DNA of 64,000 nt from Jiangella alba (GTDB lineage Bacteria > Actinomycetota > Actinomycetes > Jiangellales > Jiangellaceae). The stretch is from contig NZ_FNUC01000004.1 of NCBI RefSeq assembly GCF_900106035.1, positions 3,633,722-3,697,721 of the forward strand, written 5' to 3'. Positions 1-8,951 of this stretch are shown here, piece after piece; positions within the stretch are counted from its first letter, which is position 1, and the number at the start of each line of letters is the position of its first letter. The notes beneath the pieces are model-generated. The model saw only the letters and a list, made by a program, of their open reading frames with translations. It was not told the origin of the DNA and did not search any database. The translations under genes and the position numbers were made by a program.

Positions 1-1920
1 GGCGACCCCGCCGTCCGGACCGAGGTCGAGCGGGCGCTCGCCGAGGTCGCGGCGCTGCCGCCCATCAGCGCCCTGGAGAGCCCGTACGCGAGTCCGGCCA
101 CGGTCGCACCGGACGGCAGCACCGGCTACGCGACGGCCGTGCTCGACGTCGCGTCGGAGGACCTGCCGCTCGACGAGGTCCAGCGCATCGTCGACACCGC
201 GCAGTCGGCCGAGACGGACGAACTCCAGGTCGAGGTCGGCGGCGAGGCCGCCCGGTTGCTGGCCGAAGGGGAGACCGGCACGGCCGAGCTGGCCGGGATC
301 CTGGCCGCGCTGGTGATCCTGGTCCTGATGTTCGGCACGGTCATCGCGGCCGGCCTGCCGATCGTCACGGCGCTGTTCGCGGTCGGCTCGGCCGTCGGGC
401 TGATCGTCCTGGCGTCGCACGCGTTCCCGATCACGTCCTACACCCAGTACCTCATGGTCCTCGTGGGCCTGGGCGTCGGCATCGACTACGCCCTGCTGAT
501 CTTCGCCCGCTACCGCGCCGAGATCCTCCGCGGCAGCGAGCCGGAAGCGGCCGCGACGACCGCCATCGACTCCGCCGGGCGGACGGTCTTCTTCGCCGGC
601 ACGACGGTGATCGTGGCGCTGCTGGGACTGGTGACGCTCGGGCTGGGCTCGGTGCAGGGGTCGGCCCTGGCGCTCGCGCTGACGGTGCTCGCGACCATGA
701 TCGCGTCGCTGACGCTGCTGCCCGCCCTGCTCGCCCGGTTCGCCCGCCAGTTCACCGCACGCGCGGCGAAGCGGGCCGCGAAGCACCCGGGCCGGACCGA
801 GGGCGCGAGGTGGCGCCGTCTCGCCGCCGCCGTCCAGCGTCGTCCCGTCGCGGCGATCGTGCTGGCCGTCGTCGTCCTCGGCGCGCTCGCGGCACCCGCG
901 TTGAACCTGCGGCTGGGCTTCGCCGACGCCGGAAACGATCCGCCGGACACCACGAGCCGGCAGGCCTACGACCTGCTCGCCGCGGGCTTCGGCCCGGGGG
1001 TGAACGGCCCGCTGCTCATCACGGTCGACGGCGGCGACGACGGGGCCGAAGGGCCGGCGCGGGCGGCGACGACCACGCTCGCCGGCACCGCGGGCGTCGC
1101 GGCCACGACGCCGCCGACGCTGAGCGAGGACGGACGGGTCGCCACCATCCTGGCCATCCCCGACTCGTCGCCGCAGGACGCGGCGACCGCCGACCTCGTC
1201 ACCGCACTGCGCGACGACGTGCTCCCCGCGCTGTCGGAGCGGACCGGCGCCGACTACCTCGTCGGCGGCGCGACCGCGGCGACGCAGGACTACGCGGGCA
1301 AGGTCGCGGACCGCATGCCGTACTTCGTCGCGGTCGTCGTCGGTCTGTCGGTGCTGATCCTGATGGCGATGTTCCGGTCGATCCTGATCCCGATCAAGGC
1401 GGCCGTGCTGAACCTCCTCAGCATCGGAGCCGCGCTCGGCGCGATGACCCTGGTGTTCCAGCAAGGACTGTTCGGCATCGCGCCGGGGCCGATCGAGGCC
1501 TACCTCCCGATCCTGGTGTTCGCGATCGTGTTCGGGCTCTCCATGGACTACGAGGTGTTCCTCGTCTCCCGCATCCACGAGGAACGCGAGCGCACCGGCG
1601 ACGACGCGGCCGCGGTGCGCGAGGGCCTCGCGCACACCGGCGCCGTCATCACCGCCGCCGGGCTGATCATGATCCTCGTCTTCGGCGCGTTCATGCTCAG
1701 TCCGCAACGGCTGCTGCAACAGGTCGGGTTCGGCATGGCCGTCGCGATCTTCGTCGACGCCGTCATCATCCGCTGCCTGGTGGTTCCGGCCGCGATGCAG
1801 CTGATGGGCCGCCGGGCCTGGTGGTTGCCGTCCGCGCTGGCCCGCCGGCTGCCGCGGCTGAACCTGGAGTCGCGGCCGGACACCGCGGCCACCCCACTCG
1901 CGAAGGAGCACGTGTCATGA
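1..1920 (+). CDS. MMPL/RND-family transporter, 5' end outside the window
   Basis: The reading frame is open from the first base, so this is the last 639 residues of a larger inner-membrane transporter. Two blocks of about five to six hydrophobic helices (fragment residues about 95-240 and 440-590) are separated by a charged extracytoplasmic stretch, the duplicated RND/MMPL plan. The motifs GIDYALLIFARYR near residue 161 and GLSMDYEVFLVSRI near residue 512 carry the intramembrane Asp-Tyr pairs that relay protons in MMPL proteins. Members export lipids, siderophores or drugs; the substrate here is unknown. The stop overlaps the next start (ATGA), so it is co-transcribed with the genes that follow. 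Family call is secure, substrate is not. Confidence 0.93.
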   Translation, partial: GDPAVRTEVERALAEVAALPPISALESPYASPATVAPDGSTGYATAVLDVASEDLPLDEVQRIVDTAQSAETDELQVEVGGEAARLLAEGETGTAELAGILAALVILVLMFGTVIAAGLPIVTALFAVGSAVGLIVLASHAFPITSYTQYLMVLVGLGVGIDYALLIFARYRAEILRGSEPEAAATTAIDSAGRTVFFAGTTVIVALLGLVTLGLGSVQGSALALALTVLATMIASLTLLPALLARFARQFTARAAKRAAKHPGRTEGARWRRLAAAVQRRPVAAIVLAVVVLGALAAPALNLRLGFADAGNDPPDTTSRQAYDLLAAGFGPGVNGPLLITVDGGDDGAEGPARAATTTLAGTAGVAATTPPTLSEDGRVATILAIPDSSPQDAATADLVTALRDDVLPALSERTGADYLVGGATAATQDYAGKVADRMPYFVAVVVGLSVLILMAMFRSILIPIKAAVLNLLSIGAALGAMTLVFQQGLFGIAPGPIEAYLPILVFAIVFGLSMDYEVFLVSRIHEERERTGDDAAAVREGLAHTGAVITAAGLIMILVFGAFMLSPQRLLQQVGFGMAVAIFVDAVIIRCLVVPAAMQLMGRRAWWLPSALARRLPRLNLESRPDTAATPLAKEHVS

Positions 1921-2609
1921 CCTTCTCCCGCATCGGTGGCTGGGCGGCGCTCGGCTTCGCCGTCCTCCTGGCCGGCACCAACCTGATACTGGCGCCGACC
2001 CACCTGCCACTGATCGGCGACCCGGTCGACGAGGTCGCGGACTACTTCGGATCCCACGCCGGGATCATCGGTTTCAGCGGGACTCTCGCCGTCATCGCCT
2101 GGCTGCTGGCCGTCCTGTTCGGCGCCGCGGTCGTCGCGGCCGTGTGGCCGTCCGAACGCGCACGCGGCGAAGCGTGGTCCTTGGTCGGCATCGCCGGCCT
2201 GGTGCTGCAGAACGCCACCTTCACGGTCTTCACCGCCACCAGGCTCGCACTGACCGGCACCGCCTCGGACGCGCCGGCCACCAACGCGCTGTGGACGTTG
2301 AACGAGGCGTTGTTCGCCTTCAACGGCACCTTCCTCGCCACCGCGATGCTCGGGCTGTCGGTCGCGGGACTGCGCTCCGGGCTCATCCGGTCCGGGCACG
2401 CCGTCCTCGGGTTCACCGCCGGAACACTCCAGCTCAGCTCGGCGCTCCTGCTCCCGCTGGTGTTCGACGACCCGGGTGCGGCCGACCTGCTCGGACTGGC
2501 CGGCTGGCTGCTCTGGGTGGTCTGGATCGCGTGGTACGGCATCGTGCTGCTCCGCACCCGCACGTCCTCGGCCGAGCCGAGCCGCGCGACCGAGCCAGCC
2601 GTGTCATGA
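1917..2609 (+). CDS. Predicted integral membrane protein, function unknown
   Basis: A 230-residue protein with about seven hydrophobic segments and short polar loops; the C-terminal tail is Arg/Ser/Glu-rich and cytoplasmic by the positive-inside rule. I recognise no catalytic motif. The ATG overlaps the stop of the MMPL gene by four bases and its own stop overlaps the following MFS gene in the same way, so it is translationally coupled inside the export operon. It may be an accessory subunit of either transporter; that is inferred from position only. Confidence 0.85.
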   Translation: MTFSRIGGWAALGFAVLLAGTNLILAPTHLPLIGDPVDEVADYFGSHAGIIGFSGTLAVIAWLLAVLFGAAVVAAVWPSERARGEAWSLVGIAGLVLQNATFTVFTATRLALTGTASDAPATNALWTLNEALFAFNGTFLATAMLGLSVAGLRSGLIRSGHAVLGFTAGTLQLSSALLLPLVFDDPGAADLLGLAGWLLWVVWIAWYGIVLLRTRTSSAEPSRATEPAVS

Positions 2610-3958
2610 CCCGCGAGCGGTCCGGGCCGGTGCTGGCCACGGTGTGCGTGGCCTTCTTCCTGACGATGCTCGACACCACCGTCGTCACCATCGCACTCCC
2701 GGACATCCAGCACCGGCTCGACGCGTCGCTGACGCAGGCGCTGTGGGTGGTCAACGGCTACACGCTGGTCTTCGCGGCGCTGCTGCTGCCCTTCGGCCGG
2801 CTCGGCGACCGGTACACGCCACGGGCGATGTTCCTCGCCGGCCTGGCGACGTTCACCGTCGCGTCCGCGTGGTGCGGGCTGGCGCCGGACGCCGGCCAGC
2901 TCATCGCGGCCCGCGGGCTGCAGGGCGCCGGCGCCGCGATGCTGATGCCCCAGACGCTGACGCTCATCGCGACGACGTTCCCCGCCGAGCGGCGCGGCTT
3001 CGCCTTCGGCGTCTGGAGCGGCGTCGCCGGGCTGGCGACCGTCGCCGGGCCGGCCGCCGGTGGGCTGCTGGTCGACACGCTCACCTGGCGGTCGGTCTTC
3101 CTGCTCAACCTCCCGCTCGGGCTGGTCGCGCTCGCGGCCGGGCACGCCCTCATCCCCAGGCAGGCGCCGCGGCGGGGGCACGCGGCCGGCCTCGACCTCG
3201 TCGGCATGCTGTTGTCGACCGGCGGCCTGTTCCTCACCGTGTTCGCCCTGCTCGAGGAGCAGTGGTACGCCGGCGGCGCGGGACTCGTCCTGCTGACCGG
3301 GTTCGTGCTGCACCAGCGCACGAAGCAGGCCGGCTCGCCGCTGGTACCGTTCGAGCTGTTCGGGCGGCGGAACTTCACCCTGATGAACGCCGTGCTGATG
3401 GCGGCCCTGTTCGCCACCGTCGCGCTGCTGCTGATCTACACGCTCTACCTGCAGTCGGTGCGGGACCTGACGCCGGCCGAGGCGGGGCTGATCCTCGCGC
3501 CGCCGGCGGTGGCGACGCTGCTCATCTCGCCGGTCATGGGCCGCCTCGCCGACCGGGTCGACCCGCGATTCATCGTCCCACCCGGGCTCGCGCTGTTCGC
3601 CGCGGGCTTCCTCGTGCTGCTCGCCGCGTCCGGCGACGACACCGACGTGCTCTGGCTGCTGCCGGGCATGATCGGCTGCGGCGCCGGCGCGGGCCTCGTG
3701 TTCGCGCCCGCCAACGCGCTCGCCCTGCGCGACGTCCCGCCCGCCATGGCCGGCGCCGCCTCCGGCGTCGTCAGCACCCTGCGTCAGGTCGGCACGCTGC
3801 TCGGCGCGGTCGTCGTCGGGGCCGTCCTGCGGGCCGGCGGCACCGACGACTACACCGACGCGATGCCGGCCGCGATCTGGACCGTCGTCGGCGTCCTCGT
3901 GCTCACCGCGATCGCCACCACCCGTATCCGTCCGCCATCGGAAAGGCAGACCCCATGA
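2606..3958 (+). CDS. MFS exporter, DHA2 (14-helix) type
   Basis: A 450-residue protein with the N-terminal signature LDTTVVTIALPDI of the DHA2 drug:H+ antiporters, motif A as GRLGDRYTPR in the first cytoplasmic loop, and hydrophobic segments along its whole length compatible with 14 helices. DHA2 carriers export antibiotics, dyes and other amphipathic compounds using the proton gradient. The start overlaps the preceding stop (ATGA) and its end overlaps the next gene, so it is part of a four-gene unit with an MMPL protein and a secreted lipocalin-like protein. That grouping suggests export of a hydrophobic compound. The substrate cannot be read from the sequence. Confidence 0.92.
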   Translation: MTRERSGPVLATVCVAFFLTMLDTTVVTIALPDIQHRLDASLTQALWVVNGYTLVFAALLLPFGRLGDRYTPRAMFLAGLATFTVASAWCGLAPDAGQLIAARGLQGAGAAMLMPQTLTLIATTFPAERRGFAFGVWSGVAGLATVAGPAAGGLLVDTLTWRSVFLLNLPLGLVALAAGHALIPRQAPRRGHAAGLDLVGMLLSTGGLFLTVFALLEEQWYAGGAGLVLLTGFVLHQRTKQAGSPLVPFELFGRRNFTLMNAVLMAALFATVALLLIYTLYLQSVRDLTPAEAGLILAPPAVATLLISPVMGRLADRVDPRFIVPPGLALFAAGFLVLLAASGDDTDVLWLLPGMIGCGAGAGLVFAPANALALRDVPPAMAGAASGVVSTLRQVGTLLGAVVVGAVLRAGGTDDYTDAMPAAIWTVVGVLVLTAIATTRIRPPSERQTP

Positions 3959-4995
3959 CCACCAGCAGGCGAACCGTCCTCGCACTCGGCCTGGCCGCCA
4001 CCGCGGCGCCCGTCCTCGGCCCACTGGAGCCGGCCCGGGCCGCACCTTCGCCGGCGCGGCCCGTCGCGCAGTCCTTCCCCCGCTACGTGCGGCTGCCGGA
4101 CGACCAGGCCTCCGACCCGGACGTCGCCTACGAATGGTGGTACGTCGTCGGCCACGTCCGGGCCGGGCGGCGCTGGTACGGGTACGAGGTCACGATCAAC
4201 CGCTCCAGCGCCGGGCCGGAGGTGCACGCGGCGATCACCGACGAGACCGCCGGGACCCACCGCGGGCTGGTCGAACGCTTCGAGCCCGGCGAGGCGACGT
4301 TCTCCACCGACGGGCTCGACCTCCGCACGCCCGCCGCCACCCTGGCCGGCCCCATGGACGACATGCGCCTCACCGCGAGCCTCCCGGACGCGCGGATCGA
4401 GCTGACGCTGCGCCACACCGGTCCGGCGCTGTACCCCGGCGGCACCGGCCTGATCCCGTTCGCCGACGGCTTCAGCTACTACTACTCGCTGCCGTCGCTG
4501 GCCACGCGCGGCACCCTCACCGTCGACGGCCGTCCGCACCGGGTGCGCGGCACGTCCTGGCTGGACCGGCAGTGGGGGACCTGGCACTGGTCGAGCATCC
4601 GGCGCTGGACCTGGATGGCCGTCCACCTCGACGACGGCGGCCGCCTCAACGTGTGGAACCTGATCCAGGACGGCGACGACCAGGCCTACGCCACCATCGT
4701 CGACCCCGCCGGCCACCACACGGTCGCCTCGATCGTCCCGCTCGCCGACCACGCCCGCGACTTCTGGACCAGCCCGCTGACCGGCCAGACCTACCCCACC
4801 CGCTGGCGGGTCGAGATCCCCGGCCGCGACACCCGCCTCGACGTCCGCTCGCTCGTCACCGAGCAGGAACTCGACGTGTACTACCCCGGCCAGCCGCGCG
4901 GTCTCTACGAGGCCGACTGCGTCGTGACCGGCACCAGCACCGGCCGGGCCTACGTCGAGCTCTACGGCGACTGGACCGCCGCGCCGGGTTCCTGA
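3955..4995 (+). CDS. Tat-exported lipocalin-like (CrtC/AttH family) protein
   Basis: A 346-residue protein. Residues 1-30 form a twin-arginine signal (SRRTVLALG core, cleavage probably after ARA), so it is exported folded. The mature part opens with YEWWYVVGHV near residue 60, the hallmark of the CrtC/AttH/Svf1 two-lipocalin fold, and continues with GTSWLDRQWG near residue 200, also typical. CrtC members hydrate carotenoid double bonds; most actinobacterial relatives are uncharacterised. As last gene of an export operon it may bind or modify an exported lipid or terpenoid. Fold assignment is strong; a hydratase activity is only possible. Confidence 0.85.
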   Translation: MTTSRRTVLALGLAATAAPVLGPLEPARAAPSPARPVAQSFPRYVRLPDDQASDPDVAYEWWYVVGHVRAGRRWYGYEVTINRSSAGPEVHAAITDETAGTHRGLVERFEPGEATFSTDGLDLRTPAATLAGPMDDMRLTASLPDARIELTLRHTGPALYPGGTGLIPFADGFSYYYSLPSLATRGTLTVDGRPHRVRGTSWLDRQWGTWHWSSIRRWTWMAVHLDDGGRLNVWNLIQDGDDQAYATIVDPAGHHTVASIVPLADHARDFWTSPLTGQTYPTRWRVEIPGRDTRLDVRSLVTEQELDVYYPGQPRGLYEADCVVTGTSTGRAYVELYGDWTAAPGS

Positions 4996-4999
4996 CCCG

Positions 5000-5962
5000 T
5001 CACGGCAGGACGGTGGCCGCGGGCAGGGGACAGGTGACGACGTGGGCGGCGGCGCTGGCGGGCGCCGCGGCGAGCCAGGCCATCGTCAGGAGCGGCCCGG
5101 CCACCGCGGCGGCGACCAGCAGGCCGCGTGCGGCGCCCAGTCGCTGGCGCGGCGCGATGAGCCGGCGGACGCGTGCACCGCTGCTGCTGCCGGCGCCGAG
5201 CGCGGGGGCGGCCGGGCGGCCGGCGGCCACCCTGAGGATGCCCTCGGCCAGCGTCAGCCGGTCGTGCGTGCGCAGCGCGGCGTCGTCGGCGGCCATCTCG
5301 ACCAGGCAGCACACGTGCTCGTGGGCGTGCGCGAACGCCGGGACCCACGGGAACGCGTGCTTCAGGACGAGGGCGGCCGCGATCAGGAGGTCGTGCCGGG
5401 ACCGGAGGTGGGCCCGCTCGTGCGCGAGGACCGCGGCCAGTTGCGGCCGGCTGAGACGCTCCAGCGCGGCGGTCGTCAGGACGATCTGGCGCCCGCGGCC
5501 GGGCAGGCAGTACGCCAGCGGCACGTCGTGGTCGACGACGGCGGCGCCGAGCACCGCCTCGCGCCGGCCGACCAGCCGCAGGGCCGCCGCGTGCCGCGCG
5601 CGCTCGGCGGCCCGCCACCGGGCCACCCGGGCCGAGCAGAGCACCAGGCGTCCGGCCACGCCGAACATGATCGCGGCGCCGACGACCGCGCTCGACGCGC
5701 CGGCCGGGGTGGAGTACTGCGCCCGGATCTCGTCCAGGCACAGGTGCACGAACGTCGCGAGGTCCGAGGTCAGCGGAACCCTGGGCAGCGTCAGCGTCAG
5801 GCCGGCGAAGAACACCGACGTGAGCGCGACGCCGCTGAGGGTGAGCCACACGGCGACGCCGAGCCGGGGCGCGCGCTGCGGCCACGTGGCGCGGCGCAGC
5901 AGCGGCCCGCCGGCCGCGGCCAGGAACGTCCCCTGGACCAGCAGGAGCAGCGTCGCCGTCAT
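5000..5962 (-). CDS. M56-family (BlaR1-like) membrane metalloprotease
   Basis: A 320-residue protein with N-terminal and C-terminal hydrophobic helices and a central zinc-protease motif AHERAH (HExxH type) near residue 180, followed downstream by EMAADDAA, which supplies the third ligand in M56/M48 enzymes. It lacks the penicillin-binding sensor domain of true BlaR1, as is normal for actinobacterial M56 proteins. It follows the blaI-type gene with a four-base overlap. In such pairs the protease is thought to be a membrane sensor that inactivates the repressor by proteolysis. The signal sensed here is unknown. Confidence 0.9.
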   Translation of the reverse strand: MTATLLLLVQGTFLAAAGGPLLRRATWPQRAPRLGVAVWLTLSGVALTSVFFAGLTLTLPRVPLTSDLATFVHLCLDEIRAQYSTPAGASSAVVGAAIMFGVAGRLVLCSARVARWRAAERARHAAALRLVGRREAVLGAAVVDHDVPLAYCLPGRGRQIVLTTAALERLSRPQLAAVLAHERAHLRSRHDLLIAAALVLKHAFPWVPAFAHAHEHVCCLVEMAADDAALRTHDRLTLAEGILRVAAGRPAAPALGAGSSSGARVRRLIAPRQRLGAARGLLVAAAVAGPLLTMAWLAAAPASAAAHVVTCPLPAATVLP

Positions 5963-6336
5963 GGCGCCGGCGACCTCCGATCCGCCGTGGCCGCGTCGAG
6001 CGCCGCCCGCAACGCCGCCACCTCGGCGGCGTCCATCGTCCCGACCAGGCGAAGCAGCGCTCCCGTGCGGTCCGTCGTCGTGGTCAGCGCCTCCCCGAGC
6101 AGGCCGGCCGTGTAGTCGTCGCGCGACCGGCTGGGTGCGTAGCGGTGCGCCTTGCCGTCGCGCGCCCGCCCGAGCCAGCCCTTGCGGTACAGGATGTCGA
6201 CGACCGTCTGGACGGTGGTGTACGCCCGCTCCGGCTGCTGCGGGAGCTGATCCTTGATCTCGCGGATGGTGATCGGTTCCGGGGCGGACCAGACGACCTC
6301 CATGATCGCCGCCTCGAGCTCGCCGAACGGCCGCAT
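5959..6336 (-). CDS. BlaI/MecI/CopY-family transcriptional repressor
   Basis: A 125-residue winged-helix repressor. It starts MRPFGELEAAIMEVVW and continues with YTTVQTVVDILYRKGWLGR, the recognition-helix and wing region of BlaI/MecI proteins. The C-terminal third is the dimerisation and cleavage region. I chose the ATG at 6336 over one 15 bases upstream because a strong GGGGAGG ribosome site sits just before it. It is coupled to the M56 protease gene. Such pairs normally repress their own promoter; a TAGTAGTAG-containing element lies immediately upstream. Confidence 0.92.
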   Translation of the reverse strand: MRPFGELEAAIMEVVWSAPEPITIREIKDQLPQQPERAYTTVQTVVDILYRKGWLGRARDGKAHRYAPSRSRDDYTAGLLGEALTTTTDRTGALLRLVGTMDAAEVAALRAALDAATADRRSPAP

Positions 6337-6351
6337 CCCGCCTCCCCTCAT

Positions 6352-6385
6352 CGCCTAGGCGGCATAGTAGTAGTTCGCCGAGGCG
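6352..6385 (-). promoter_or_regulatory. Promoter/operator region of the blaI-type gene
   Basis: Read on the minus strand the stretch contains TACTAT (6364-6369), a good actinobacterial -10 hexamer, inside a TAC/TAG triplet repeat (6365-6373). It is bracketed by the perfect palindrome CGCCTAGGCG (6352-6361) and the near copy at 6376-6385. BlaI-type repressors bind short inverted TAC/GTA half-sites overlapping their own promoter, so autoregulation here is plausible. The operator role is inferred. Confidence 0.45.
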
Positions 6386-6394
6386 GACGGAGCG

Positions 6395-7171
6395 TCATCC
6401 GAAGGTCCGGACCCAGTCGCCGGGCCAGGTCGAGAGCAGTTGGTGTGCCATGTCCTCGGCGGCAACGGCCGGGTCCTCGTGTGCACTCGCGAGCCGAAGC
6501 ATCTGCTGGCGAACCTCGAGACGAGGCCCACGGCTCAGATGCTGGAACATGAGCGAGACGCCGTCCTCGCTCCACGCGGGCGATGCCCACGCCAGGCCCA
6601 GATCAGGTGGCAGGACGAGGTCCTGCGGTTCGAGCAGCTCGTACAGCAGCCGTGCGGTTCTCCGCCGGGGCGTCTCCCACGAGCCGTCCAGGGAGGCGCG
6701 TTCGACCTCCGCGACGTACTGCTCCCGGTCGAAGTGCAGGTCCGGCAGGTCCCACGGCCTGCCCTCGTGCTGGTCGGTGGACGCTTCGGCCGGACCGATG
6801 AAGACGCCCACATAGTCGCGGAAGTCGATCCACGACACGCGGGTGCCGTCCGGCGACGAGACGATGACCGGAGCGATCACACCGCACCCGGTGATCCCGC
6901 AGGAGCACCGGTACACCGCCACGCGTCGTCCCAGGCCGTCCGCCGGCAGCAGCGGAGAGCGGCGCCCGAGGACGTCCGCGGGGTCGAAGCCGCGCCAGCC
7001 CGGGGCGGCGTCGGCGAACGGGTCCTTGCCGTCGATCAGGACCTGGACCACAGGCCAGTCCGGTCGATCGTCGAGCACCTGGAACCGAAGGGAGAGGACC
7101 GAGGGACCGCGTCGTGCGGTCTGGCTTGCGTGGGCCATCTGGGCGACGTTTCGTCGGTACGCCGGGACCAT
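6395..7171 (-). CDS. Uncharacterised protein with a Cys-rich CSCGITGC motif
   Basis: A soluble 258-residue protein with no signal peptide or membrane helix. Its only striking motif is RCSCGITGCG near residue 95, three closely spaced cysteines that could bind a metal. The N-terminal part (DDRPDWPVVQVLIDGKDPF) and later IDFRDYVGVF look like ordinary alpha/beta sequence. A TATGCT -10-like hexamer on the minus strand at 7207-7212 is placed for a short leader. An internal Met at residue 12 is an alternative start. I do not recognise the family and propose no function. Confidence 0.7.
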   Translation of the reverse strand: MVPAYRRNVAQMAHASQTARRGPSVLSLRFQVLDDRPDWPVVQVLIDGKDPFADAAPGWRGFDPADVLGRRSPLLPADGLGRRVAVYRCSCGITGCGVIAPVIVSSPDGTRVSWIDFRDYVGVFIGPAEASTDQHEGRPWDLPDLHFDREQYVAEVERASLDGSWETPRRRTARLLYELLEPQDLVLPPDLGLAWASPAWSEDGVSLMFQHLSRGPRLEVRQQMLRLASAHEDPAVAAEDMAHQLLSTWPGDWVRTFG

Positions 7172-7286
7172 CGTCGGGTCGGCGCCGAGGCCGACCGGCT
7201 GGCCTCAGCATAGCCTGGGCGTCTGCCAGGAGCGTTCCGGCGAGCCGGAGCGGCCGGGTGTGACACCTGTGTACGATCTTGTCATC

Positions 7287-7715
7287 GTGACGAGTCATCA
7301 GCCGCTGTGGAGCCGATCCAGGCTCCGCTTCCTGCTGGTCTCGGCCGGATTCGTCCTGACCTATCTCGCTCTTCACCTCTTGCCCTGTTCCGACGGGCAG
7401 GTGGAGGCGCCGGCCGGTCCGGTCGCCGCGCACGAGGTGTCGGCGCAGCACGGGGGGCCGGGGCACCACGCGCCGCCGTCCGGTGACTGCGGCCACGACG
7501 GGTCGCAGGCCGACCCGCATGACGAGACCTGCGTCGCGACGTCGCGTTCGCATGGTGGCTCCGACGCGATCTTCCTGGCGTTGCCGCTGGTCGCCGTCGG
7601 ATGGGGGCAGGGCCGGCGAGCCGGGCCGATCCGGCTGTTCGCCCGTGGCGCCCGCCGGGTCGTGTCGCGGCCCGGGCGCGACGTCCTCTGTTCCTGCTGC
7701 GTGTCGAGGCGCTGA
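7287..7715 (+). CDS. Small His/Cys-rich membrane protein, DUF6153-like
   Basis: A 142-residue protein with one N-terminal hydrophobic helix (FLLVSAGFVLTYLALHLL), a middle loop rich in His, Cys and Asp (HHAPPSGDCGHDGSQADPHDETC) and a short second hydrophobic stretch, ending in CSCC. That layout resembles the DUF6153 family of small actinobacterial membrane proteins. I chose the GTG at 7287 because a TACGAT -10 hexamer lies at 7272-7277, which suggests a nearly leaderless mRNA; GTGs at 7260 and 7269 are alternatives but would start on or before that hexamer. The His/Cys loop may bind metal. Confidence 0.6.
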   Translation: MTSHQPLWSRSRLRFLLVSAGFVLTYLALHLLPCSDGQVEAPAGPVAAHEVSAQHGGPGHHAPPSGDCGHDGSQADPHDETCVATSRSHGGSDAIFLALPLVAVGWGQGRRAGPIRLFARGARRVVSRPGRDVLCSCCVSRR

Positions 7716-7823
7716 CAGACCTCGGAGCGAGCGCCGCCGGTCGTCCGGCCGCGCCGCTCCCGCATGGGTCGATGCGCGCCGGTGTGGCGGCGCATTCAGC
7801 AGCTCGCACAGAACGGAATCGTC

Positions 7824-8951
7824 ATGCTCTCTCACGACCTCGTTCCCGCGGTCTCCACCGGCACGGTGGTCATTCCGCGGGCGCTGAACTCCGCAGGCGC
7901 CCATCTCTCCCGCGCCGTCGGCAACACGCCGGTGGTGTGGATCGACGCGCCGTTCACGACCGACGGCAGCGGCTTCTGGGCCAAGCTGGAGGGCCACAAC
8001 CCGGGCGGGATGAAGGACCGCCCGGCGCTGCACATGGTCGCCCGGGCCAGGGAACGCGGCGAGCTGGCGCCCGGCGCCATGATCGTCGAGTCGACCAGCG
8101 GCACGCTCGGCCTGGGCCTGGCGCTCGCCGGCATCGTCTACGGGCACCCGGTCACGCTGGTGAGCGACCCCGGCATGGAGCCGATCGTCGCGCGGCTGCT
8201 GCGGGCCTACGGCGCCCGGGTCGAGACGGTGGAACGGCCCGACCCGGCCGGCGGCTGGCAGGAGGCGCGCCGCCGGCGGGTGCGTGACGTCATGGCGCGG
8301 CACCCGGGTGCGTTCTGCCCGGACCAGTACGGCAATCCGGACAACGTCGAGGCGTACGCGACGCTGGCGAGCGAGCTGGCCGGCCAACTGGGCCGCATCG
8401 ACGTGCTGGTCTGCTCGGTCGGGACCGGCGGGCACTCGGCCGGCGTCGCCCGGGTGCTGCGGCAGTACTACCCGGGCCTGCGCATGGTCGGCGTCGACGC
8501 CGTCGGCTCGACGATCTTCGGGCAGCCGGCCCGGTCGAGGCTGATGCGCGGCCTCGGCTCCAGCATCCACCCGGCCAACGTCGACTACGCGGCCTTCGAC
8601 GAGGTGCACTGGGTCAGCGCCGCCGAGTCGGTGCACACCTGCCGGCGGCTGGCCGCGTCGCAGTACGCGTCCGGGGGATGGAGCGTCGGGGCCGTGGCGC
8701 TCGTCGCCGGTTGGCTGGCCCGCACGCGGCCGGCCGACACCCGCATCGCGGCGATCTTCCCCGACGGCCCGCAGCGGTACTTCGACACCGTCTACAACGA
8801 CGCCTACTGCGCCGAACGCGGCCTGCTGGACGTGGCCCCGGCGGCCGATCCGGACGTCGTCGCCCACCCCGGCGAACGCGAGGTGACGCGGTGGACGCGG
8901 TGCCCGGGCGTCGTGAACCCCGTCCTCGCCGGAGCGGAGGGCGGACGGTGA
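7824..8951 (+). CDS. PLP-dependent cysteine-synthase-family enzyme
   Basis: A 375-residue fold-type II PLP enzyme. [13 protein letters not shown] near residue 70 holds the Schiff-base lysine, [10 protein letters not shown] near residue 105 the substrate loop, and [12 protein letters not shown] near residue 210 the phosphate-binding loop. These are the three signatures of O-acetylserine sulfhydrylase and cystathionine beta-synthase relatives. It is longer than plain CysK by about 60 C-terminal residues. The ribosome site before the ATG is weak; an ATG 60 bases upstream is an alternative. It is coupled to an MFS carrier by a GTGA overlap, so it may make an amino acid that the carrier exports. 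Confidence 0.88.
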   Translation: MLSHDLVPAVSTGTVVIPRALNSAGAHLSRAVGNTPVVWIDAPFTTDGSGFWAKLEGHNPGGMKDRPALHMVARARERGELAPGAMIVESTSGTLGLGLALAGIVYGHPVTLVSDPGMEPIVARLLRAYGARVETVERPDPAGGWQEARRRRVRDVMARHPGAFCPDQYGNPDNVEAYATLASELAGQLGRIDVLVCSVGTGGHSAGVARVLRQYYPGLRMVGVDAVGSTIFGQPARSRLMRGLGSSIHPANVDYAAFDEVHWVSAAESVHTCRRLAASQYASGGWSVGAVALVAGWLARTRPADTRIAAIFPDGPQRYFDTVYNDAYCAERGLLDVAPAADPDVVAHPGEREVTRWTRCPGVVNPVLAGAEGGR

